A DNA stretch of 64,000 nucleotides from Flectonema sp. DT1601 (Eukaryota > Euglenozoa > Diplonemea > Diplonemida > Diplonemidae), in NCBI GenBank assembly GCA_964019425.1, contig OZ025781.1, positions 1,060,501 through 1,124,500 of the forward strand, in the 5' to 3' direction. Made by a program: the position numbers and the translations under genes. The notes beneath the pieces are model-generated. The model had not been told where the DNA came from. It saw only the letters and a list, made by a program, of their open reading frames with translations, and made no database searches. Numbering within the stretch: position 1 is the first letter of the stretch; every line of letters begins with the position of its first letter. Positions 52,799-62,342 of the stretch are shown here, piece after piece.

Positions 52799-54868
52799 TC
52801 ATAACATCCGTTTGCATGCCTGCTTGGCAATAAACTCATCGAGTTGGTTGGTCGATGCAGCTCTGCTGCTAGCAACCCATTGAACAGCAGTCTCAGATGG
52901 TTGTTCCACTTGTGGTGGTTTTGGAGATTCAGCAAGTCGGGAAGATAATATTTGTTTATAACGAGCTACAGCCACAGCAGGGTCAACAGGATCTGGAAGA
53001 GGACGAACACCTTTCAGAGGGGTCAGAGGAGTCTGTTTGCTTTTGACAGATGATTTTTGTTCATGTTCAGATAATTTATAATTCAACAGTAATTGCTGTG
53101 GTAGTGGCAGCCGAGGTAGCTCAGAACCAACTCCATCAGGAACTTGTCCACCCGCAAGTAGTTCTTCGATACCTGTGGATGTATTAATGGGTGGTAATAT
53201 TAATCCATTACTCCCTTCGTGATTACCTTCTTCATGAGTGTAAGGCCTGGCATTTATTACTGTTGGAGATGTCTGTTCTTGTGGTTCTTCAAGAACACGT
53301 TTCTGTCTACATTCGCTGTAATACCTCGTTATCGACTTCACTGTAACATCATAAGTAGATGCTGCTTGATGAGCCTGCTGTCTGATAGTACTAACGCGGT
53401 TCTTCAGTCTCTGCTGCTCCATCGACAGCATGTGTTGAAGGAGGTTATCTCCTCTTTCAGGTTCGCGGATTAACCGCATGTTGTTTACTTTGTCTGATTT
53501 CTGACTTCTTGCGGGACTCGAACTGGGGAGTTTTAGAGCACCGTCAGTACTGCGTTTCTGAGGTTTTGCTTTTTTAGTTGATAGAGGTTGTTGTGTTGTT
53601 ATTTGAGTTTTCTTTTTTAATGCTCGTGTTCTGGCAGACTCTGCCGAGACTCGTCTGATGTCGCGTGTTACTGATTTTGAACGATTTGTTACTTCATCGG
53701 AGTCAGTGATGTCGGCTCGTTTGCAAACTTGAGGAGGGGAAGACTTTCTTGGAGGGGATCCACTTACGGATGTGCTAATTTGAACTAATCTTGATCTGCA
53801 GCCGACTGGTGGAGTAACGGTATTTCGGGTATCAGTTGACTCGATTCGTTCGTGGTTACTAATTGCAGTTTTTGCGGAAGTCTTTTTCACATCCGGTGGG
53901 CTTTTCCGAGGAGAATTTCCCACTAACCCAGACACATCAATCGGGTTAATCTTCTTCTCTTTGTTGTCACTTTTGAGTTGTTCATCAATGTTTGCTGATC
54001 GCTGAGATTTTTCATGTTTGCTTTGGATTTTGTCTTTTTTCGCAACAGGATTCGTAGTATTGGTAACGACGTGGGTGGGTTCGAATAGTTGGATTATTTC
54101 AGAAGGTGTTGCAAAGCCAGTAGGTTCAATCGATTCCCTCATTACCCAAGACAACATTGGACATCCCCCGACACTCATAGTCAACATAATCGAATGAGGA
54201 ATCTCATTTAAGATACCCGAACTTGAGATTGTTTGTTTTTGTTTGATTTTGTTAGCAGAGTGTATAAAGGCAGTTGGTATTGTTTTATGGGAAGTTCTTT
54301 CGTAAGCTATTTCGATGCCGGGAAAGACAGCTGGATGAAAAGCATCACTCACCGCATCGATAAATTCATTCCCAGCATCATACTCCTCCAAGAGATTCAC
54401 AACCACTCCTACAGAGAGTTGTTGGTCTGGTGAGAGACCAGGGATTGCTAACAATGCTTCAAGTAAAGACATTCTAATGGTGTGTTTTGTTTGGATATGA
54501 TACACAAGACTTGACGTCTCTGACGGTAAGTCTACGTCACCCAATTGTAGGAAGTCAGAAAACTGTTTCAATAGTAGCTCTGGTACAAACGCTGTAGTTC
54601 CTCGTATTCCGAGAAATGATGTTACTAACTTTTCAGTTAGCATGTGATTCACATAAACAAGGTACGATAATATAAATACTGGTAACGTGTATTTTGTTTG
54701 ATCGCCGCTGCATCGCAATGCGACAGCTCTTAGCGATTTTTCGAGTTTACTTCCTGGACTGATCTGATCCAATAGAACAGGACCGCAATCTTTCAAACAT
54801 GTGAGACCATCTCCCAAATCCCCAGCAAGAGCTGCTTCGACAACGGTAGCCAAACAGCTCTTCTCCAT
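52799..54868 (-). CDS. Hypothetical protein, basic Ser/Lys/Pro-rich C-terminal half, 689 aa
   Basis: Not recognised. The frame is open to 55048 but only via a TTG; the start is set at ATG 54868 because a strong acceptor (CTAATCTTTCTTACAG) lies 10-11 nt upstream and gives the short leader seen elsewhere. Residues 1-270 are predicted mostly helical and globular. From about 280 on the sequence is low-complexity, basic and Ser/Thr/Pro-rich (PPRKSSPPQV, ALKKKTQITTQQ, GALKLPSSSPARSQ), with a coiled-coil segment near MLSMEQQRLKNRVSTIRQQAH. It ends FIAKQACKRML. A cytoskeletal or nuclear scaffold is possible; nothing shows which. Confidence 0.7.
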   Translation of the reverse strand: MEKSCLATVVEAALAGDLGDGLTCLKDCGPVLLDQISPGSKLEKSLRAVALRCSGDQTKYTLPVFILSYLVYVNHMLTEKLVTSFLGIRGTTAFVPELLLKQFSDFLQLGDVDLPSETSSLVYHIQTKHTIRMSLLEALLAIPGLSPDQQLSVGVVVNLLEEYDAGNEFIDAVSDAFHPAVFPGIEIAYERTSHKTIPTAFIHSANKIKQKQTISSSGILNEIPHSIMLTMSVGGCPMLSWVMRESIEPTGFATPSEIIQLFEPTHVVTNTTNPVAKKDKIQSKHEKSQRSANIDEQLKSDNKEKKINPIDVSGLVGNSPRKSPPDVKKTSAKTAISNHERIESTDTRNTVTPPVGCRSRLVQISTSVSGSPPRKSSPPQVCKRADITDSDEVTNRSKSVTRDIRRVSAESARTRALKKKTQITTQQPLSTKKAKPQKRSTDGALKLPSSSPARSQKSDKVNNMRLIREPERGDNLLQHMLSMEQQRLKNRVSTIRQQAHQAASTYDVTVKSITRYYSECRQKRVLEEPQEQTSPTVINARPYTHEEGNHEGSNGLILPPINTSTGIEELLAGGQVPDGVGSELPRLPLPQQLLLNYKLSEHEQKSSVKSKQTPLTPLKGVRPLPDPVDPAVAVARYKQILSSRLAESPKPPQVEQPSETAVQWVASSRAASTNQLDEFIAKQACKRML

Positions 54869-55787
54869 TGTGTCGTCACTGTAAGAAAGATTAGAAATAA
54901 GTTGAATCATGTTTCTTAAAGTTTTCGTTCTGTTCTCTTCACAGGATTCACATTTATATCCTATCAACTGGGGAAGATAAAGTGAAGGAACCAAACTGCT
55001 ACAAATGAAAAGTACTATTGCGATATGCTGAGAAATAGTTTCTACCAAAACTATTCATTCGTCCTTAAAAAGGCTACACAGCGACTGCAGCAAGTTTCCC
55101 CAAAGTAAAGAACGCTAATCACCTTTATAAACAAAGCGGGTGTCAGCTACAGCCTGAAGTTGTATTCTTGCTTTGTTACGAGAAAGATAAAGGACAGCGC
55201 ATTTCTATATATATATATATTTTTTTAAGGTAAGGTTTTTCTTTTTACTCTTTTTTGAACAGCGGCCCAATATACATCAGAATGGCTGAAATTGTTGGAT
55301 TCAGGTCACATTTCAATTACTCTCGGCATCGTTTAAACGCGGGGATAGGTGTTTATATTAAGTAAAATTAAAACGTGCAGGGAGGCTGAGTCCGCCAAAG
55401 GATTTTAGCGGCTGCTTGCCAACTGTCAGAGTAGTTCAATTGATTGTGTCTTTGGAAAAGTGTTCCGTCAGAAACTCTGAAAGCCAGTGCTATTTTTTGT
55501 TGATTTTTTTTTGTCCATAACTTTTTTTTTTTTTGTCCCTATCCGCTCGATTATTCTTTCCTTCCCCCCCCCCACCCTCCTTTTTTCTTTTCTAAAATAA
55601 AGGAATTAGCTAGAGGTAATAATATTCGTTTCAAACTTTTTTTTCTTTTTTCTTTTTTCTTTTTTGTTGTAGTAAGACTTCGATCAGGAATTAGACATCA
55701 GTCGCTACTGAGAACGTACCTTTTATAAAAAAAAACTGTTGTTTTTTTTTTTTTTTTTGCTGAATGTCAGAAGGTAAAGTAACGTTG
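54869..55787. other. Intergenic, no gene
   Basis: Includes leader and upstream sequence of the hypothetical gene, then pyrimidine-rich tracts at 55500-55590 and 55637-55665 and a T run at 55741-55758. No coding frame. Confidence 0.4.
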
Positions 55788-57636
55788 CTATGCTTTCCAC
55801 CCACCCCATTCTTCTACCGTGTACGAACCGAACCTGTGTACGCCATTTTCATTCGAATATGGTTCATTGAATGGTATGTGCTTTAGTGGATCACCGAATA
55901 CAGAAGTGCGCCATGAAACATGGTCTTCATCGGAGTAACTTGCCTGAATCGGCTGTTGCACCGAAACCGGACGTGGTTGTGTTGGTAGTGGTGGTTGTGT
56001 TGGTTGTGTCAGTCGTGACTCGTCCCATTTTGACCATGTTGCCATCGGTTCTTGATCCCGTAGGTGTTCTTGATTTGTTTCTTGATAGTGTTTACTTTGT
56101 CCCCATCCCATACTACTCCCAGGTTGTGTCTCGAATGTCAACGCATTTCCACCCCACTGTCGTTTGGTAGATAGGTTCTGAGCAGCTGTCTGTTTTATAT
56201 TGCTTTTTTTTTTTTTTTTAAAAGTAGAAAAAGCCAACACCTTGGATCAAAAAAGGTCAATAGACACTAAATAAAGCAACTCATTAAACACAAAAACATA
56301 CTTTCATAGGACCAGGGAACTCCTTATCCGACTCATTGACTTCCATGTAGAGTCGATAGAGATGAGGGGCAAGTTCATCATCATCACCAGGAGTGTAGAA
56401 TGAGTATGAATCACCGCGTTTACCAGCGCGTCCAGTTCTTCCAATGCGATGGGTGTATGATTCAATATCATCTGGTAGATCATAATTAATAACCATTGCG
56501 ACATCAGATACATGAATACCTCTCTGTGCCACATCTGTAGCTATCAGTACTGCTGGCCCAGTTGCTCCTCCAAACTGATGAAGAGTGTCCATACGTTTGG
56601 CTTGCAGCATCGAACCTTCCAAACTGAAAATTTTCAATCTGTTAAAACTTGATCTCAGAAAAGCATGCAAGTTCGCAACATTCTTGCGAGTGTTAGTAAA
56701 TACGATGGCTTTCTTTTTCTCAGACAGAATGTTATCTGCGATAAGAGACTTCAAGTCGTCATTCTTCTGACGCTCATTTGGACAAACCCAAAAAACCTGT
56801 CTAATATTACAGTTTGCTTTCATGTAGGTATAACCGACATTTATTTGTACCCACCCGAGGGGCATTATATCCTTTGCTGCCTCATGAACTTCTTTGGGCC
56901 ATGTTGCGGTCCAAAATAGTGTTTGTCGGTTAGGTTTAGAAGGCAGCTCTCGTATGCATGCCATTGCTTGATCAAAAAACCCATCTTCAAGCAATCGATC
57001 AGCTTCATCAACGATAAGAAGACTCGTGTCGCTTAAGTTGACAAATCTACGACGTATCAGATCCTGAAGTCTACCCGGTGTTCCGATTAGAGACTCAGCG
57101 TCACGTGGAATTCTCGCGACGCGATTACCACCGTATGAGGCATAGTGTTTCATGTCAAAGAAAGCTCTAAAATCCATATTAATTTGTTCTGCTAGCTCTC
57201 TACTTGGAACAATGATTAGCGATGATGGTGATTCACTGGTGCTACCACTTCCATGCCTTGCTGACGCATGTGCAAATGCAGTCAGAGCGTATGCCAGAGT
57301 TTTACCACTACCAGTTTCAGCCAATCCTAAAACGTCAAATCCAGATAACATATATGGCCATGATGCGGCTTGTACAGCTGTTGGTCTGGCCCATTCTCTT
57401 TTGTGAACGGTTTGTAAGAAAGTTCCCGGTCCGCTTAAGCAATTCCATCCAACAATCGGTTTGTGTGCCTGAGCGAATACAGCATCGCCTTCAAGTTGTT
57501 TATGTTCTCCTCGCAGTTCGACAGATATTTGATGAGAAGACAGGAAATCTTTTACAGCAGACTCGTCAAGATCATCGCATTCAGAACTGGGAGTATAAGA
57601 CAGCCGATTGAATATTAACTCCGATCCTGAATCCAT
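55788..57636 (-). CDS. DEAD-box RNA helicase (DDX5/Dbp2-like), 2 exons, 578 aa
   Basis: ATP-dependent RNA helicase. Exons complement(56302..57636), 445 codons, and complement(55788..56189), 133 codons plus stop, phase 0; the intron has a GTATGT donor and ends AAAACAG. Motifs: Q-motif (RPTAVQAASWP), I AETGSGKT (106-113), Ia PSRELAEQI, Ib TPGRL, II DEAD (210-213), III TAT (243-245, in TATWPKEV, a Dbp2/DDX5 type sequence), IV IVFTNTRKN, V TDVAQRGIHV, VI HRIGRTGRAG (396-405). Exon 2 is Gln/Pro-rich with Trp residues (QPTQPPLPTQP). In motif V the usual RGxD reads RGIH, a small deviation. Acceptor AAAAAATCAG about 17 nt upstream. Confidence 0.96.
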
Positions 57637-57970
57637 TGCTTGCTGGTGTTCTGATTTTTTTAAAAAATATATAAAAAAAAAATAAAATAAAATAAAAAAT
57701 TATAATTCCACAACATAACCATAACCTGCAGAAAAAAAAAGAAAAAAAAATATAGATTACAGATTGTGAATACAAGAAAAACATTTTAAAAAATCCATTT
57801 TTCAGAACACTAATCGAATAAATAATCACCTCTTATATGTTTTTAAAGTTTACCATTTTAGAGGTAAAAAAAAGAAATGTGTGACTGGTAGTTCACATAA
57901 TGAAAACATAACACAGCAGCTTTTGTCGGAAATGCAGGACAGTAACCTTTATAATATTATTATCACTAAA
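57637..57970. other. Intergenic, no gene
   Basis: AT-rich spacer with A runs near 57675-57695 and 57733-57750. Confidence 0.4.
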
Positions 57971-59167
57971 CTACTCTTTCGTTGGGTCAACGAAATCTGA
58001 TAATAAATCGTTAAGCTCGTCATCGACTGTTGGTTGTGGTTTTGATGGTGGCTTGGATGGTGTTGGACTTTCAGATTGCATAGCCGCTTCCAACTCATCA
58101 GTGAAATCAACACTTTTTGCATCTTCTATTCGAGTGTCGATATCATCATCGTCAACAGGAGCCTCGTCTTCTTGTAATTGTTGATCACGGACCATCGATA
58201 TTGCTGCTGACATTTTATCAACGGCATAACCCTCTTCAACTCCGAGAAGTTCAACTTCAAGTTTCTTACGAGCTGCTCTCTCAGCATTGTACTTCATGTA
58301 TGCTGGAGTTTGATATAAATTGAAACCAGTAACAGATTCAGCACCCCCTTCTTTTAGATTACAATACTTCTCTCCAAGAGCAAGTGATTGAGACTGAAGA
58401 GTGTACCAATCCCTGACACTGTTATTCGCATGTTCGATTGCACTTTCTCGTAGTTTAAACTGTTCCATTGGTCTGTAATCAGTGTGAATATCTGCTTTCT
58501 TAGAGTCTGCGATAAGTCTATTTAGTTGAGTAGCGCTCTTCTCGTAGTTGTCCCAGAAGTCTTCAAAATCGTCGCATTGAATTCTGACTGTTCCTTCGAA
58601 CAGGTAGTCACCGTAGGCTTCTTGAAATCTTCTCTGAGCGTGTTTTGATAAACCTAATTGTTCTATTTCAGCGAGTACTTCAATATTACGGTATTGAGCC
58701 CAACGTGCTCTTGCTGTTCGGGGTTCGTCTTTCTTTGCAGTGTCAAGTTCAGGACGTTCATGTCGTACGGTTAATGGAATGTTTACTTGCTCAGGTCCTA
58801 ATCCATAACCACCTGATCTTCCTCTTAAATGTGCAGCAAGAACTGCCTTAGCAGCCTGAGGTACTTTCATTCTCTGCTGTTCGTGGGGTAGTGATGGTAC
58901 TGAGTATCGTTTCATTGTTGGTACTGCTTTGTGTTGTTGATTTATAACTTTTCTATCAGCAACCATCTGTTTAGCATCTCCCCAAAGCCATCCTCCTGAT
59001 CTTCCGTGAAGCGCAAAGTGAGAATGAACCCACGGAAACTCTCCTAAATTGAATTCCTTAAATTTCTGCAAATGAGCAAATTCTCTCTTCTTTTCCCACG
59101 GTGGTGGTGGTACCGTAGTAACCTTAGCTGTTGTACCAGCAATATGAAGTACCCTGTTGCTACGCAT
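57971..59167 (-). CDS. Hypothetical protein, 398 aa, possible organelle protein
   Basis: Not recognised. The N-terminus is basic with few acids (MRSNRVLHIAGTTAKVTT), compatible with mitochondrial targeting. Two related short segments occur: HGRSGGWLWGDA near residue 54 and RGRSGGYGLGPE near 115. Residues 150-300 are charged and helical (LSKHAQRRFQEAYGDYLFEG). The C-terminal 70 residues are acidic and Pro-rich. A strong acceptor (TGTTTCTTTTCCCAG) lies 19 nt upstream of the ATG. A mitoribosomal or mitochondrial accessory subunit is possible, but I cannot name one. Confidence 0.75.
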   Translation of the reverse strand: MRSNRVLHIAGTTAKVTTVPPPPWEKKREFAHLQKFKEFNLGEFPWVHSHFALHGRSGGWLWGDAKQMVADRKVINQQHKAVPTMKRYSVPSLPHEQQRMKVPQAAKAVLAAHLRGRSGGYGLGPEQVNIPLTVRHERPELDTAKKDEPRTARARWAQYRNIEVLAEIEQLGLSKHAQRRFQEAYGDYLFEGTVRIQCDDFEDFWDNYEKSATQLNRLIADSKKADIHTDYRPMEQFKLRESAIEHANNSVRDWYTLQSQSLALGEKYCNLKEGGAESVTGFNLYQTPAYMKYNAERAARKKLEVELLGVEEGYAVDKMSAAISMVRDQQLQEDEAPVDDDDIDTRIEDAKSVDFTDELEAAMQSESPTPSKPPSKPQPTVDDELNDLLSDFVDPTKE

Positions 59168-59440
59168 AATGTATTACTGTGAGCTGCTGGGAAAAGAAAC
59201 ACTTCTTAAAAAAAAAACCCCCTCTTTTAAGTAGATCACTTTTTTAACAAACTCATTAATATAATTAGTTTATATTATTATTTATATAGTTCTGTGAAGA
59301 GAATAGTTTGTGATGAATAAAAAACACACATCCTTGTCAAAAAGAGAATATTATCGCAGATCCGCAGAAGCAGAATCGCGTGTAAATAACAAATAAGAAG
59401 GTTTTTCTCCATGCATGAAGTGATTTAAGTAGTAACTAAT

Positions 59441-61378
59441 TTACGATCTAATTTTTGTCCTTCGCTCAAAAGGAGGAGGGAATGCCGGAGGAATTGGTTG
59501 CTTAGTTTTAGTTTTGTATCTACTTCTCGCTGTTGCTGCTGCTACAGAAGATACCGGTGCGTTGATGATCATCGTATGAATTGATTCTTCTAAATTCTCA
59601 CTTAGAATTGGTCGGAATGGACGAGGTGATGTTGTTGTCTTTTCCAAAAGTAGTTCGTTGGGGGCGATTTCAGCTGCAGTTGTAGTCGGAGTGAATGCTG
59701 GATACTCAATAGTTGATGATTTTAGTGACATGTCAAGTCGAGTCTTTTCTATCTCTTCGAGTGCCAGCACTTCTGACTTCGCATACGCAGCTCTCATTTC
59801 TTTCAATTCATCAGTTTCTTCTTCAGCCAGTGGATGGATGAACATAACTCCAGCATTTCGTAGAGACGTTTCCGTTGGTTGGAATGCAGCAGCGCTTCGG
59901 CGTTGAAAATCTTTCAAACTCTCAACTTCAGCTAATAATCTCTTGTATGGTTCTCTGTATAATATTTCTAATTGCCAAGAATCTGTCATTCCTCTTTGTA
60001 ATCTATCACAATAAAGATCAGTCTTTTGAATAAGATCTCCAGCTTTGTGATGTTGTTGACGATAGAGTTCGAGTTCCTTTCGTTGAACTTCAAGTTTGAA
60101 TTCGTTCAGTTGATGTTTACTCGACTTTCTCTGAGCTGTGATTCCCTTATCGGCGCCTATGACGATCGATTGTTTTGTAAAGTCCAATATCGATATCGCA
60201 ATCTCAGAATTCCTAACCTGATTCTCAAGTAAGTTACTGTGAACTGTTCCCTTAGCAATGAGATGTTGAATTGATGATTTTCGTTGTCGTTCTTCTACTA
60301 CACGTTTTACACGAAATTCCACTTCAGTACGACGTTCAATACCGAGGCGCTTGAGCTCTTCTTCTACTGTAAATAATTGCTTCCAACAGGCCTCCTGACG
60401 AAGTTCATTTTGACTAAGTCGATTGTCTGACGAAGTTCTCCATTCAGAAAATTCCTTTTCCATCGCAGTATTAGTTTCTGTACATTCTTTTGTCTTGTTG
60501 GATATGATTAGCATGTCTGTGTGAGATTTCTGGATCACTGATGTGATTTTCTTGTGTAATTCATCGATCTGAACAGTGGCTTCTTGTTTTACTGTGTTGG
60601 CTCTCTCTTTGTATCGGCTATTTGCGTTGCACATAACTTGTAATAATTTTCCTTTGTTTCGTAGTAGTTTCAGTGCCTTTGTTTGATAGTCGAATATGTC
60701 TTCGTATTGATCACTCAGCCAACGGTGTTTCTCTAACTGCGTTGGAGGTTGTTTTTGACGAAAACTCGTTGGTTTCTTCGATTTTAAAAATTCTTCTCCG
60801 GATTTCCATTTTGCCTCATGAGAATCTGTCTTCGAACACAAATCTTGAACTCTTTTTGTTAAGTTAGTGATGTCTTTATCAATTTGAGTAGTACTTTGAT
60901 TAGGTCGTTTTTCATTCATAAAGTCTTTCAGCATATCAATTGAAGGAAGGGCTGGAATCATTAATGGTCCAGTGTCAAGGTGCGAATCAGAAACAGTTTT
61001 TATTAAGTCTGAAGTCTTACTGCGAAGTGTTTCGATGAAAGTTCTGAATATTCGAAGTCTGTCATCGTTTGTAGTCGATTTTAAGTCGAGTAACTTCCCT
61101 TCAACGACATGTATCGAAGTGAGGTCTGCGGAACTGTTTGGATGATACAACTCGTTGACTGGATGAGTCAATTCCCACATCTCTACTAACTTTTCGTGAT
61201 CTACTTCCTCAACTTCTATTGCTGTTGCTTCTTCTACGCATGTCAATGCGTCTAAACCTTCCTTTACTCTCTGACAGCTTCTTACATAAGCATTCCTTAA
61301 CTCACCAATGCTGTACGTAACTGAAGATTCTGCATGTGATATACATTCACGTGCTGCTTCTTCGAGTTTGATTGTCAT
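59441..61378 (-). CDS. Paraflagellar-rod-like coiled-coil protein, 645 aa
   Basis: Single exon, almost entirely charged coiled coil between residues about 90 and 520. The segment CWKQLFTVEEELKRLGIER, followed by EVEFRVKRVVEERQRK, resembles the core of paraflagellar rod proteins (CW..I..LE.ELQ.LG.ER..EV..RI...R.EE.RK). So does the N-terminal part with VEEATAIEVEEVDHEKLVEMW and THPVNEL. Such proteins build the lattice beside the axoneme of euglenozoan flagella. The C-terminal 120 residues are Pro/Thr-rich and not shared. Identification is from memory of the family pattern, not a search. An acceptor (CTAATATCTCACTTTACAG) lies 24 nt upstream of the ATG. Confidence 0.65.
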   Translation of the reverse strand: MTIKLEEAARECISHAESSVTYSIGELRNAYVRSCQRVKEGLDALTCVEEATAIEVEEVDHEKLVEMWELTHPVNELYHPNSSADLTSIHVVEGKLLDLKSTTNDDRLRIFRTFIETLRSKTSDLIKTVSDSHLDTGPLMIPALPSIDMLKDFMNEKRPNQSTTQIDKDITNLTKRVQDLCSKTDSHEAKWKSGEEFLKSKKPTSFRQKQPPTQLEKHRWLSDQYEDIFDYQTKALKLLRNKGKLLQVMCNANSRYKERANTVKQEATVQIDELHKKITSVIQKSHTDMLIISNKTKECTETNTAMEKEFSEWRTSSDNRLSQNELRQEACWKQLFTVEEELKRLGIERRTEVEFRVKRVVEERQRKSSIQHLIAKGTVHSNLLENQVRNSEIAISILDFTKQSIVIGADKGITAQRKSSKHQLNEFKLEVQRKELELYRQQHHKAGDLIQKTDLYCDRLQRGMTDSWQLEILYREPYKRLLAEVESLKDFQRRSAAAFQPTETSLRNAGVMFIHPLAEEETDELKEMRAAYAKSEVLALEEIEKTRLDMSLKSSTIEYPAFTPTTTAAEIAPNELLLEKTTTSPRPFRPILSENLEESIHTMIINAPVSSVAAATARSRYKTKTKQPIPPAFPPPFERRTKIRS

Positions 61379-61470
61379 GTTAGAAGTGAATTCACCAATT
61401 CCCTGTAAAGTGAGATATTAGATTATGAATAAGACAGTAGTACTCGTAGTAGCTAACAGTTTACAGCTCT

Positions 61471-62238
61471 TCAGATAATTCGAAGAGCTACTTCAGCGTT
61501 AGCAGCAGTCAGTTCGGTGATACTCTCTGCGGGTAGACTGAGTAACTGAGATAGGATTTCGATAACATGATTAACGTCATCAACGCTGGTTTTCGGACAG
61601 TGAGAATCTGACTCCACTAACATTCTGTCTCGAGGGATCATCTCAAGCAGTGCAGGGAACTTCACTCCTTTTACAATCATTGGACTGATTCCAAAATAAA
61701 GTGTTGATTTACTTCTCTTTAAGAGCATCTTTGTAGTGTCAGGTGATCCATTCCAAGAGTGAAGTATGATAACTTTTGGTAACGAATCTTTCTTTGAACA
61801 AATAACTGCTTCCATAGCTCCATAAGCTCTCACGCAATGAACTGAGACAGGACGATTGTGTGCTGCTGCGAGTGCTAGTTGATATTTAAATATTGATACC
61901 TGTTCTTCCATGGGAGGACCTTTTATTTTGTCAAGTCCGATCTCTCCTACAATTGCATTTGGTGAATTGGTTATTAATTTTGTTAGTGTTTCATCCCAGT
62001 TGGTGCTGCGATCTTGTGCCCACCATGGATGTAAACCATATCCGACCATCACTCCTGGTATTGATTTTTTTTCTAAGTTTTGCATTGCTGTCCAATTCTC
62101 TTCGTGAATACCACAAATTAACTGACGATGACTTCTCACGTCCTTCAGATCTCCATCGATTGGTAAATGACAATGGGAGTCAAATAAACCTTTAACCAAC
62201 ATCACTCCTCCCTCAGCACTACCAGTACTTTTTTTCAT
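61471..62238 (-). CDS. TatD-family metal-dependent hydrolase/deoxyribonuclease, 255 aa
   Basis: Amidohydrolase-fold nuclease family. Metal ligands are visible in order: His22 and His24 (DSHCHL), Glu99 (VGEIGLD), His134 (VSVHC), His160 (ILHSWNG) and Asp211 (VESDSH). Length fits single-domain TatD (250-270). No targeting signal. The ATG follows an A-rich stretch; the nearest acceptor (AAGAAG about 13 nt upstream) is poor compared with other genes, so a 5' exon or a weaker site is possible. Substrate could be DNA ends or something else, since the family is functionally mixed. Confidence 0.92.
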   Translation of the reverse strand: MKKSTGSAEGGVMLVKGLFDSHCHLPIDGDLKDVRSHRQLICGIHEENWTAMQNLEKKSIPGVMVGYGLHPWWAQDRSTNWDETLTKLITNSPNAIVGEIGLDKIKGPPMEEQVSIFKYQLALAAAHNRPVSVHCVRAYGAMEAVICSKKDSLPKVIILHSWNGSPDTTKMLLKRSKSTLYFGISPMIVKGVKFPALLEMIPRDRMLVESDSHCPKTSVDDVNHVIEILSQLLSLPAESITELTAANAEVALRII

Positions 62239-62311
62239 ATAAGAAATAATCTTCTTTTTTTTTTTTTTTTTTTTTTTTTTTTCCCTTCTTTTTTGTTTTG
62301 ATTTTCACAAC

Positions 62312-62342
<31 letters not shown>

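Noticed and set aside
54869-55048. N-terminal extension of the 52799-54868 gene
   Set aside because: Needs a TTG start and would read through several good acceptors, one of them directly before the ATG at 54868.
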